Shown here one piece after another: positions 1-10,604 of a DNA stretch of 64,000 bases. The stretch lies in the NCBI RefSeq assembly GCF_030272615.1, contig NC_081414.1:340424502-340488501 (forward strand). Direction: 5' to 3'. The notes below the pieces were generated by a model. The model was given only the letters and a program-made list of their open reading frames with translations. It did no database searches and was not told where the DNA came from. The first letter of the stretch is position 1. The number at the start of each line of letters is the position of its first letter. The position numbers and the translations under genes were made by a program. Source of the stretch: Cryptomeria japonica. Lineage: Eukaryota > Streptophyta > Pinopsida > Cupressales > Cupressaceae.

Positions 1-182
1 AAATGGATATTCTGACACAACAGTTACACAATTTTCAACAATAGGTGACTATCATACAAACCAGTAACGATAAAAAGAGCTACACACTGTAGGACCTACA
101 TCCTTATCCTTTTGATCACACATTGTACATGTCGCCTTTCCCACAACATTTTTAAACCTCTAAATTCGAGAGATACTGAGGG

Positions 183-1711
183 AAAGGCAACCCTAGAGAC
201 CACATGAGAGAGTTTTTTGCAACATGCATAGAGGTTTCAACATAGGACACTTACCTAATGAGGCTATTTCCTAAAAGTTTGGGAGACCTAGCCTTAAAGT
301 GGTTTTCACATTTACCACCAACCATCACATCATGGGGAGAATTAGCTGAACACTTTATTACAAACTTTTCACATAAGATTGAAACCCCAGTCACTTTAAT
401 GGACTTGTGTGTCATGAAAAAATACGAGAATGAAACATTTGCATCCTTCATACAATGATGGAGGGCTCTCTATAGGAGGTGTAAAACAATTATTCCAAAA
501 ATAGAGCAAGTGGATATGTTCACATAAAACTTGATCCCTAAGATTAAATATCCGATACAAATGCAATGTTTAACCATGTTTAAACAAATCATGGAAAAAT
601 ATATAAAGTGTGAGAAAGGGCTAGTGGAACAAGGTCTTATTAAGTTTGGCAACACCAAAAATAATGACAAATCGAAGTTTTGGTCGAAAAACAAGAATGT
701 GACCAATGATGGTGTTGTAGACGCTCGAACGGTAAATATAACTCAACTGATTTTTTTTTAGGCACAAGTTAATCATCAAATCCACATACGGAGAATAAAA
801 CTGCCTCAATAAACATAAATGCTACACAAAACATGAACACAAAGTACCCCAGGGTAAATGCTCCAAGAAGAAATTACACACCTCTAGGAGAACCTATAGA
901 GTCAACACTCAACAAGTTAATACAGACAAACATGATCACATTACCAGAAATAAGAGTACATGAACTAGGTCCTTTCAAACCCACATGGTGGAATGATAAT
1001 GATTTCAGTGATTATCATCAGACTAAAGGTCACAAAATGACGAGTTGCTATAAGTTGAAAAACTTGGTCCAAGATATGATAGACCAAGGCGACATCACAA
1101 TCGATACTGATAAAACCTTAGCAAATACAAATTACACAATCTTTAAGGATTCATTTGTTAAGCATGACAAAGGAAAGGTTGCTACATCAGGAACTCAAGA
1201 TAATACATCTATTTACACAAAGGTCTCATATGACTACACTATTCATGTCATTAGCTCAGGAGATGTGGTAAACAATGATTCACAAGAAACATGTGATCAA
1301 CATGAGCAATATCTACGAACTTACCCAAATGATAACCAAATTTGTATGTTGTCAGAGGCACTAAAATATGATGAAGACAAAAACCTCTGTCTCAAGGACT
1401 GGGGGCATGACAAACCATTTCATTCAGGATGGTTTGAAGATGAACTTATAGAAAAAATCATGGATGTCAAACATACACATGAAAAATATGAGGAGGGATT
1501 TAACATAAACCTTGACAACACAACATATGATATCGACAATTCTTGCAAAAGAGATGATATGATGGCTACAATTACAATAACTCCTAGAGACAAAGATTGT
1601 GTAGTAGTTACTCGCAGATCAAAGGTAACTTTAGAAGGAGTACCTCCAAACCAACTACCAGCAGTAGGGACTTATAATGTTGTTGAAAAACTTAAGAAAA
1701 CCCCAACATAG
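183..1711 (+). pseudogene. Gag of element A (degenerate)
   Basis: Structural protein that packages retrotransposon RNA. A retrotransposon-gag domain runs from about 183 to 460 (DTYLMRLFPKSLGDLALKWF), with an in-frame TAG just before DTYLM. It continues after TGA and TAA stops to about 760. The frame then changes to the stretch 833-1711, which has a Tat-like degenerate zinc finger near 1005-1060 (DYHQTKGHKMTSCYKLKNLV, with Ser where the first Cys is expected). The C-terminal part at about 1349-1545 contains MLSE, DWG and GFNINLDNTTY, which recur before RT. At least one frameshift and several stops make this a non-functional copy. Confidence 0.75.
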
Positions 1712-1729
1712 ATATCACTATTTGAACTA

Positions 1730-2368
1730 TTGTGTATTTCACCCACTCATAAAGCCATTCTAGACAAAGCACTTCAAGATTTAGTAGTGGACAAAGATAT
1801 AGATAAAAATGCCTTCCAGTCCATGGTAGGGAATTTAGCACAAGGCACTCACATTGCATTGACAGAATGGGACATACCTAGTGACAGAATGCTCCATAAT
1901 GACCCGCTACACCTAGAAGCTTACATAGATAAAAGAAAAGTCCGAAGAGTACTCATAGATGGAGGAGCTGATCTCAACATTTGTACTTTAAAACTAGTTA
2001 AGGCACTAGGATATTCTGAACTTCACATTGATTCATCCAAGAGGATAAATATCAAGACATATGATGATGAAGAATGTCCCTCAAAAGACATTGTAACACT
2101 ACTTGTACAAGTGGGACCTATAACAATAGAGATCGCTTTCCAAGTCTTGGATAGAGAACTGGGATATAACATGTTATTGGGCCACCCATGGATCCATACC
2201 ATGCAAGCAGTACCATCCACATTTCATTAGTGTGTCAAATTCCCACATAATGGTATTGAAATCACTATAAAAGGTGACCCAAATCCCTTCCAATACTGCA
2301 ATTACTTGAAAGAAAGTATGGATAACCAGGTACCAATTACACAACTCGATGCATTAACAATCACATAA
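1730..2368 (+). pseudogene. Aspartic protease region of element A
   Basis: Processes the Gag-Pol polyprotein. The active-site motif reads LIDGGADLNIC at about 1957-1990. DGG in place of D(S/T)G is usual in Tat elements. The flap and second half follow, ending LGYNMLLGHPWIHTMQAVPS. A TAG at 2228 stands where relatives have Gln (FH-stop-CVKFPH), and the frame continues to TAA at 2366. It shares a frame with the preceding gag C-terminus, as expected for a polyprotein. Confidence 0.75.
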
Positions 2369-2420
2369 ACAAAGAAGAATATACCTACAACATCCTCTTT
2401 ACAAATACAAGATATGGGTT

Positions 2421-3329
2421 GTGGAGAGTATTCTATTTCAAATGCTTCAAGTGGAAAACAATTGTCTCTATCTCCTAAGTCTTTTGGGAAACCTCAAAAT
2501 GCAATACATAAACAAGACAAAGGAAAAATATATTGTCAGATACACAGACTCATGCTCTTTCATTAGATGGGGTGACTTGCAAGAAGAATCCTTGAATGAA
2601 GATGTCAACCATTGGATATATAGAGAAGATGATCATATGACAATACCCAAAATACCCCTAGATCAATATGGCAATGGATTCAAAATGCTCCAGAGACATG
2701 GATATGACTATAGCATAGGCCTGGGGTTATAGAAACAAGGAAGACTAGAACCTATTATTCCTAATGACAATCCAGGGAATCAAGGATTAGGGTATAAGCA
2801 TGTAACATATATCATGGAGGCAAGACAATGCACCCTAGATATACTAAATAGACCAATGAAACCGTTAGACTACATATATCAAAGGGAGTTGTCCATGCAT
2901 GTGCTTCCCTCTTCATCTCAAACAAGCAATCAAGTACCAACATCACCTAGTGTGGAATCAGATGGGGAAGACATGAGACAACTCCTGTAAGAGCCTAGCA
3001 CTGAGTCACAAAATGATACAGTTCTTAACACAATAGACACAGGTTTACCACCAGCAGATGAACCTAACCCCTGGTTATTATCAATACTTCTCCCATGGGA
3101 AACAACTCAAGCTCAACCTAATGAATCAGATGAAGATAGATTGCAATGACTTATACCAGGCTTAAGAAGGGTAACTACTATGCAACGAAGACCAGCCAAT
3201 CTACAATAGAATCAGAGGCAGGAACAAGAGGAGATAAGTGACAATACCTCAGATGATGAAACATACATTGAAAGTGAGACAAACTCTCACGACTATGAGT
3301 TCTTATCACTTTATGATTCTAGCCCATGA
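2421..3329 (+). pseudogene. Pol linker of element A with a G-patch motif
   Basis: The same reading frame as the downstream RT runs through this stretch with several TAG/TAA/TGA stops. At about 2676-2800 it spells a G-patch: MLQRHGYDYSIGLGL, stop, KQGRLEPI, then NQGLGY. G-patches bind RNA or RNA helicases and occur in some retroelement polyproteins between protease and RT. The rest is acidic, Ser/Thr-rich linker with no motif I recognise. Confidence 0.55.
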
Positions 3330-3338
3330 ACAAGTGTC

Positions 3339-4388
3339 ATGCTAAGGTATCAAATAAAGCCTATACAAGATGAAAATACACCAAGTCAATCAAACAATAA
3401 AGTCCTCATGTTATCAGAATCTACTATAGAAGGGAGTAATGACTTACCCCTTATGCATTCACACTTGATTGATTGGGGGCAAGAAGGAAAACCAACTCTA
3501 GATTGGTTAAAAAATGATGAAGCCATTGCAGAATTCCTCGGAGTCAGAGAGGGATTTCCACAAGGTGACCACAAAGCAGGATTTGCTGTAGACTTGGATA
3601 GGACGACATACTTTGGAGAGGCAAGTACCTCTAAAATAGAAGATACATATCAAAATAACCATAATGGCAAGAGTGAGTTAGCTAACCTCCCTACCGAAAG
3701 AGAAAATTCAGCATTTCTTATAAAAGAAACTGAAGAGGTAAACATAGCAGAAGGAGAGGTTGTACATAACATCCACTTGGCAAAATCACTAAACAAAGAA
3801 GAAAAGGATAGGTTCATTCTTTTTTTCAAACATCATCCTATCAATTTTTCTTGGTCCTATGCAGATATGCCAGGCTTAGATACCAAGTTAGTGTTGCATC
3901 ATTTATCGTTGCTACCAGGAGTTAAACTGTACAAACAAAAATTGAGAAAAATGTATCGACAAATTGCATTACTGGTTAAAATACAACTCCAAAAGCTATT
4001 GGATGTAGGTTTCATTCGACCTATTGACTATGCAGAATGGATATCCAACCTGGTACCTATGACTAAGCCCACAAGAGGCATAAGAATCTATACTGATTTT
4101 CGGGATCTAAATAAATCTTTTCCTAAGGATGATTTCCCACTACCCAATATCGATATGATAGTTGATTTAATAGCTAGGAATAAAATGCTATCATTAATGG
4201 ATGGTTTCTCATGATACAACCAGATTAAAATTGCACCAGAAGATCAACATAAAATGACCTTTACCTGCCCATGGGGAACATACTGCTGGAATGTGATGCC
4301 ATTTGGTCTCAAAAATGTAGGAGCAACATACCAAAGGGCCATGACAATGTTATTTCATGAGATGATCCACAACATAATGGTAGATTAT
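3339..4388 (+). pseudogene. Reverse transcriptase of element A, N-terminal half
   Basis: Copies element RNA into DNA. At about 3400-3640 lies a pre-RT segment (MLSES, LIDWGQEG, GFAVDLDRTTYF) resembling the gag C-terminus. RT proper begins about 3780 and shows GFIRPIDYAEWISNLV, GIRIYTDFRDLNKSFPKDDF, LSLMDGFS, then TGA where Gly is expected (4212), then YNQIKI, MTFTCPWGTYCWNVMPFGLKN. It is cut at 4388 inside the catalytic YVDD motif by the DNA transposon and resumes at 17952. Confidence 0.85.
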
Positions 4389-4418
4389 GGGTATGTGCAG
4401 GATCTTGGTGTGCCAAAA
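4389..4418 (+). repeat. Left terminal inverted repeat of the DNA transposon
   Basis: Begins GGGTATGTGCAGGATC immediately after the TTAT duplication and ends in GCCAAAA. It pairs with 17918-17947 at about 23 of 30 positions. Ten bases further in, AGTGGCAATG has a counterpart AGTGGCGATG at the right end. Confidence 0.8.
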
Positions 4419-5263
4419 CAGGCCCTTAAGTGGCAATGAAATTTTAGAAAATCAGAGTTATGCAACTTGACATGAAAATTTGAATAAGTTGTGAACATTA
4501 TTTTAAAAATATGTAAGAAGAGAATATATAGAAAATTGAATGTAGTTGCTAAGCTACTAGTTGTTTTTTGGAAAAAAAAAATTCTATTTGATGAAAATTT
4601 CAAATTTCAATGCAGTGGTACTAAAATTTCAGGAAAAAAATAAGAAGTAGACGTATGTCTGACCACCCTAATCACAATCAAATCTTAATATTTTTTTATA
4701 ATATTTATAATATAAGTATTAGACTCATGTTTGGATGTGACACATTTTTTTTAAATTTTTTCTAAATTAAATAATTATTTATGAATATTTTACTATAACA
4801 TTTCAGAAATTCAGAAACTCCTACATCTGACCACCTTAACTTGGTCAAAACCTTATGAAATTTAATTTTTTTTTATTTTTCCCTATAGTAGACGAAGCAT
4901 AGGATGTGACGCATGTTTCGGTTTCAAAAAATGTTATACCATTTGAAAGTTATGAGTGTTTTTCAATTACTATATCAGTCAGGACTATTGTCAGAATTCA
5001 ATTAAAAATAAATAATAATTATTTATTAAAGTCAAAATAAGACAAGTCTTATATTGTTCGAAAGTTGGGAACGTCCTTAAAAAACCCTTTTCATTTTATA
5101 AATTTTGGTTACAAAAAAAAGTCGTCAGCCACCAGTGTAAAGTCTGGAAAATCAAGGAATATTGAAAAACCATGTTTTTTCAGTTGACTTTCTAGGCTTG
5201 TCACTTCCAAACCAAATACCAAAGCATTCCCGAGCCGAAATTCGAAATTTGAAAATTTGACTA
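4419..5263. other. Left arm of the DNA transposon, no gene seen
   Basis: AT-rich non-coding DNA. Two diverged copies of a segment containing TGACCACCYTAAY then TCAAA occur near 4660 and 4828, each followed by a T-run. I see no coding frame. Confidence 0.6.
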
Positions 5264-5305
5264 CAAAAATTTGTGGTCCCCAAACAATTTCCCATTGTTG
5301 CCATT

Positions 5306-5308
<3 letters not shown>
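5264..5308 (+). repeat. Left arm of internal inverted repeat (fold-back block)
   Basis: Contains CAAAAATTTGTGGTCCCCAA and pairs with 7516-7560 on the opposite strand at about 40 of 45 bases. It directly abuts the (GA)n tract, as its partner lies just outside the (CT)n tract. Confidence 0.8.
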
Positions 5309-5390
<82 letters not shown>

Positions 5391-5454
5391 AGAGAGAGAG
5401 AAGGAGAGGGGGAGAGAGAGAGAGAGATAGGAGAGAGAGAGGGAGAGAGAGAGA
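5309..5454 (+). repeat. (GA)n microsatellite
   Basis: Nearly pure GA dinucleotides, becoming GGA/GAA-interrupted after about 5388. It mirrors the (CT)n tract at the other end of the block. The Arg-Glu and Leu-Ser reading frames through it are artefacts of the repeat. Confidence 0.95.
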
Positions 5455-7181
5455 ATATGACACCTAACGACACAATTTGGTGTCTTAAGGGGTCCTATGG
5501 TGTCATTAGGGGTCATAGGGTGTCTTAAGGGGTCATATGGTGTCCCATGAACCCTTATGACCTCTTAGGACACCATATGACCCCTAATGAGACCATATTG
5601 GGTCACTTTGGGTCATATTGTGTCTTAAGGGGTCCTATGGTGTCCCAAGACACCATATGACCCCTATGGACACCATATGACCCCTAACAACACCATAGGA
5701 CCCCTTAAGACAACAAATCATGTTGTTAGGGGTCATATTGTGTCTTACAGGGTTGTAGGACACAATATGACCCCTAACGACATGATTTGGTGTCTTAAGG
5801 GGTCCTACAGTGTTGTTAGGTGTTGTATGGTGTCCATAGGGGTCATATGGTGTCCCATGAACCCTTATGACCTCTTAGGACACCATATGACCCCTAATGA
5901 CACCATATTGGGTCACTTTGGGTCATATTGTAGGGAAAAGGGGACATATTATGTCATAAGAGGTTCTATGGTGTCTCATAAGGGGTCCTATGGTGTCCCA
6001 AGGCACCATATGACCCTTATGGACACCGTATGACCCCTAACGACACCATAGGACCCCTTAAGACACCAAATCATGTTGTTAGGGGTCATATTGTGTCTTA
6101 CGGGGTCGTAGGACAAAATATGACCCCTAACGACATGATTTAGTGTCTTAAGGGGTCCTATGGTGTCGTTAGGGGTCGTATGGTGTCCATAGGGGTCATA
6201 TGGTGTCCCATGAACCCTTATGACCTCTTAGGACACCATATGACCCCTAATGACACCATATTGGGTCGCTTTGGGTCATATTGTAGGGAAAATGGGCCAC
6301 ATTGTGTCATAAGGGGTCCTATGGTGTCCCAAGACACCATCTCACCCCTATGGACATTGTATAACCCCTAACGACACCATAGGACCCCTTAAGACACCAA
6401 ATCATGTTGTTAGGGGTCATATTGTGTCTTACGGGGTCATAGGACACAATATGACCCCTAATGACATGATTTAGTGTCTTAAGGGGTCCTATGGTGTCGT
6501 TAGGGGTCGTATGGTGTCCATAGGGGTCATATGGTGTCCCATGAACCCTTATGACCTCTTAGGACACCATATGACCCCTAATGACACCATATTGGATTGC
6601 TTTGGGTCATATTGTAGGGAAAAGGGGACATATTGTGTCATAAGGGGTCCTATGGTGTCCCAAGACACCATATGACCCTTATGGACACTGTATGACCTCT
6701 AATGACACCATAGGACCCCTTAAGACACCAAATCATTTCGTTAGGGGTCATATTGTGTCTTACAGGGTCGTAGGATATAATATGAGCCCTAACGACATGA
6801 TTTGGTGTCTTAAGGGGTCCTATGGTGTTGTTAGGGGTCATAGGGTGTCTTAAGGGTCATATGGTGTCCCATGAACCCTTATGACCTCTTAGGACACCAT
6901 ATGACCTCTAATGACACCATATTAGGTCTCTTTGGGTCATATTGTGTCCTAAGGGGTCCTATGGTGTCCCAAGACACCATATGACCCCTATGGACACCAT
7001 ATGACCCCTAACGACACCATAGGACCCCTTAAGACACCAAATCATGTCGTTAGGGGTCATATTGTGTCTTACGGGGTCGTAGGACACGATATGACCCCTA
7101 ACGACATGATTTAGTGTCTTAAGGGGTCCTCTGGTGTCGTTAGGGGTCATAGGGTGTCGATAGGGGTCATAAGGGGTCCTC
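5455..7181. repeat. 10-bp periodic array (6-bp cores plus 4-bp spacers) within roughly 310-355-bp higher-order units
   Basis: The sequence parses as 6-base cores every 10 bases: GGTGTC or GGGGTC, then switching to the complements GACACC or GACCCC, with 4-base AT-rich spacers such as TTAA, CTAT, CATA and ATAT. Higher-order copies can be followed by the anchor AAATCATGTTGTTAGGGG near 5715, 6068, 6399, 6730 and 7039, so units run about 309-353 bp. The polarity switch inside each unit makes it self-complementary. Reading frames here (repeating MTPNDTI or GVIRGH-like peptides) follow from the repeat and are not genes. Confidence 0.9.
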
Positions 7182-7190
7182 TCTCCCTCT

Positions 7191-7221
<31 letters not shown>

Positions 7222-7443
7222 CCTCCCTCTCCTTCTCTCTTTGTCTCTCTCACTCTCTCCTTTCTTCTCTCTCTCTCTCTCTCTCTGTCCCTCTCTCTCT
7301 CTCTCTCTCCCTATCCTTCTCTCTTTCTCTCTCTCACTCTCTCCTTCCTTCTCTCTCTCTCTCCACCTCTCTCTCTCTGTCTCTCTCCCCCTTTCCTCCT
7401 CTCTCTCTCTCTCCCTCTCTCCCTCTCCTCTCTCTGTCTCTCT
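7182..7443 (+). repeat. (CT)n-rich tract
   Basis: CT dinucleotides with CCCT and CTTT interruptions, the mirror of the GA tract at 5309-5454. A Ser/Leu-rich frame through it is not a gene. Confidence 0.95.
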
Positions 7444-7515
7444 ATAATATGACTAATAAAATCTGATATTTGATTTAATCAGATATCGGATTTTTGCAAC
7501 GTGGCAGATTACTAA

Positions 7516-7560
7516 ATAAATGGTGGCAATGGGAATTTTTTTGGGGACCACAAATTTTTG
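7516..7560 (-). repeat. Right arm of internal inverted repeat
   Basis: The reverse strand reads CAAAAATTTGTGGTCCCCAA then AAAAATTCCCATTGCCACCA, matching 5264-5308. Some 70 bp between it and the CT tract carry a small hairpin built on ATATC(C/T)GAT. Confidence 0.8.
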
Positions 7561-7744
7561 TATTAAAATCTATCTGATATCTGATTTTTGTACAAAAAAT
7601 TGAGAAAAAAAGGGTTTGTGGGCCATTTTGTAGATTCCAACGGCCCATAGTCTACATATTCTATTTTCTGTCGAGGATCATGGGTTTTTAGACACCTAGA
7701 GACAAATTTGTGCTTTTGGGAGATTCTTAAAATGAAAACTTAAA

Positions 7745-10604
7745 TTGTCAATCATGAAGGAGCATGCGTGGAGGGAAATGGGGAGTAGCAGTTGTCAGAA
7801 GTCTAAACGCAAAAGAAAACTTTCAAATGACCAAATTGAAATGTATAGAGAAAGAGATAGAGAATGTCATAGGAGGAGAAGACAAGGTATGTTAAATATT
7901 GCTAATGTTACTTCAACTAAAGAGGAAATTGAATTTGAAAATGTAGATTTTGAAAGTGAAAATATTGAAAATATTGAAAATGTTGAAAGTGATAATGAAA
8001 ATGCTCAACATGTGGAAAATTTTGACATAGGAGGTGAAAATGTGGAAAAATTTAATGTTGAAGGTGGAATTGCTCAACCAAGTGAACCGTATGTAACACC
8101 TAATTACTTTAGAAATGAAGACCCTCTCATGGATGAAAGACAAATTCCAACTCCAGGACCTTCAAGAACCCCAAAATGGTTATTTGAAATTGATGAGAAT
8201 ATTAATGCAAATCTTGAAGGCAAGAGGTCAATAAGAACCATTCAGTTGTGGGACTGAGCAATGCCAACTCTTTGTTCAATTGCTAAAGATGATAAAGATG
8301 AGACCATTGCTAAACAAATTGAAGATTCATATGAACAAGAAGATGGAGAGAAATTCTATTATTGCAAAAAATCTATTTGATGCTCTCAATTCTATTGGAA
8401 ATAATACCAAAGAAAGAGATAAGAGCTCTACTCGAAGAGTGATTACAACCTCCTTAGTAAGCCATCAATTGAGGAAGGCTCGTCAAATGAGACAAACTTG
8501 TGTTGATTTTAACATAAACCATAAAACTTTGGATAGAGCACTTGCACGAAGACAAAGACTTGACGATCCACTTCAACAAGATACATGGGCATTTGGTGGG
8601 AGGCTTCCACGTGTTGATAGAAAGTTGACTGACAATATGAAGGAAGAGATTCAACAATTTTGGCACTCTAATTCTAGAGTGTCACCCAATGTAAAGGATG
8701 TTTTGAAATTAAGAATCAGCAACCGAGACTGCACACCGCATCCCAAACATTTCTTGGAATCAAGCCAAATTATTTTGTGAATTACATCCAACTTTGGAAA
8801 TATCACAAAAGGGCCTTTGAATATTTGAAACCATTTTATTGTGTTCCTCTTAAGATTCACAATACCTGTTGTTGCAAGTACCATGTGGAGTTTTCAATGT
8901 ACCATGAACTTTTATGTCATATTCGTTCTGCGATGCATACTAATGAGATGTTGCAGGAGTGTGGTGCAATGCTATTTCCGAGGTCATCAAGAGACTTGCA
9001 AGATCTATTTTTATGCCCTAGAGATGATGGCTGCTATTTCTATAGAAATGATTGTTTGAATGAGAAGTGCTCAGAATGTGGTGGGTTGTCAAAGTTTGTT
9101 TCATGTTTTCATGAGGGTAGTGAACACAAGTTTGGAAATAATTATGTTGAGAAAAAAAGATATGAGACAGTGAAATATACTTTGAAGAGTGGAGGTGAAG
9201 GTTCTAGATGCAAATTAGTCTCAAGACAAGTGAGTATTGCTGATTTTATTTTGGATTTTAAGGAAAATATTTTCTACAAGTATGCAAGGCACACCCATAG
9301 GTCTCAGTGGTTGGATCAATAGTTTAGGATGTGTAAGAACTCTTTCCCGATTGGCACTATTGTATCGGTGGTTTATTTTGTAGAGAACTATACATTGCAA
9401 CCACAGAATGAGGTACAATCTCAGTACTACAATTCAGTCCAGATTACTATTTTTTTTCACATTACATATAGACATGCTCCTCATAGTACAAAAGAGGATA
9501 GGAAGATAATCAGGGGGTATCATTTTTATATGAGTGATGATAGATCACACTCCTTCGAGTATGTGCAACATTCTTTCGAGAATTTTTTTGAGTTCTTGCA
9601 TGAGAAAGATATTGCAATTGACCAACATATAATATGGTCAGATAATTGTACGGGTCAATTCAAGAATGCCTGTATGTTTTATTGGTTGAGTATAATGCAT
9701 GTGGAGAGGCGTATACCTCATTTTTGGTGTTTTTTTGAGGCGGGGCATGGGAAGGGAGAGCATGATGGAGCAGGTGCATGTTTGAAGAGAGCTCTAGTCA
9801 AGGAGCAATTGAGGATTTCAGGTGCAAATTTCTCTGATGCACGTTCTATTGTTGATTGGTGTAGTTCAACATTGTCATGTGGAGGTACTCTTGATTCAGT
9901 AGTGAGCAGATTCTTTTGGTTGGTTGAGGAGGGAACAGTGGGAGATAGATTGGACTGTCAAACAATTAAAGATTCTTCAAAGATGCATTCATTTATCAGC
10001 TCAGATGCAAGTACATGAACCATTTGGACATGAGCATTGGCTTGTTTTTGTTAGAGTTGTGTTCGGTGTGATTAGGATCAGTGCGAGTCAAGTGAGTGGG
10101 TTGATATGTGGGTTCCCCACTATCTAACTCCTTTATCTCAAACAATATCCTTGTCAAATGATGACATGGAAAGTTCACTTGAGTATGATCAAACGATGAC
10201 ATGGAAAGTTCACTTGAGTATGATCGTCTATCAGATCTTGTACAACCAGAACATGTTTTTGTAGTTGTTGCACCGCAAGGGATGAAGAGAGATCAGAATA
10301 TTGGTTGGCATGATGTGTACAGGGAAAACAAAAGCTAGCACAACCAGTGACAGATGATGATGGGCTCACATATCCTACAGGTTTAGTTGTTGTTGTGGGA
10401 ACTTGGTTGTGAACATACATGACTAGAAAGAATGGCATACCTGCATTTGAAGACTATGAGAGACACAAAACCATTATAATGTATTCACACCTTATTATAG
10501 CTACAAATGTCAAGTTGTTGAAGCATCAAGCAAAATTGAAGACCAAAGAGCTATGGACAGTGACTACTGCTAATCATGAAGCAATACTGGATACTCTTAA
10601 ATAA
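7745..10604 (+). pseudogene. Putative DD(D/E)-like transposase of the 13.6-kb transposon
   Basis: Probably the mobilising enzyme. Starting at ATG 7745 there is a basic patch, then an acidic low-complexity stretch to about 8257. A frameshift near 8350 leads to 8280-8760 (TRRVITTSLVSHQLRKARQM; AFGGRLPRVDRKLTDNMKEE). A second shift leads to 8777-10018 with LKPFYCVPLKIHNTCCCKYH, a Cys cluster near 9060-9085 (CLNEKCSECGG), an in-frame TAG at 9320, then VVYFVENYTLQPQNEVQSQY (first acidic position is Tyr, about 9374), IIWSDNCTGQFKN (about 9630-9670) and GHGKGEHDGAG. Coding similarity continues in shifted frames (PEHVFVVVAPQGMKRDQNIG; NGIPAFEDYERHKTIIMYSH) to TAA at 10602. I recall similar domains in uncharacterised animal and plant transposon proteins but cannot name the superfamily. 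Inactive copy. Confidence 0.7.

Noticed and set aside
5271-5528. Arg-Glu repeat and Leu-Ser repeat open frames around 5109-5528
   Set aside because: They are frames through the (GA)n microsatellite, with the opposite strand giving Leu-Ser. No gene signal outside the repeat.
5677-7150. Several open frames with repeating [13 protein letters not shown] and SYGVV peptides on both strands
   Set aside because: A 10-bp period gives a 30-bp (10-residue) repeat in all frames and explains these peptides.
5455-7181. CRISPR-like regular array
   Set aside because: Repeats are 6 bp with 4-bp spacers, no unique spacers, and the setting is a plant transposon.
7154-7447. 97-residue Ser/Leu-rich open frame
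   Set aside because: Lies in the CT-rich tract; artefact of low complexity.
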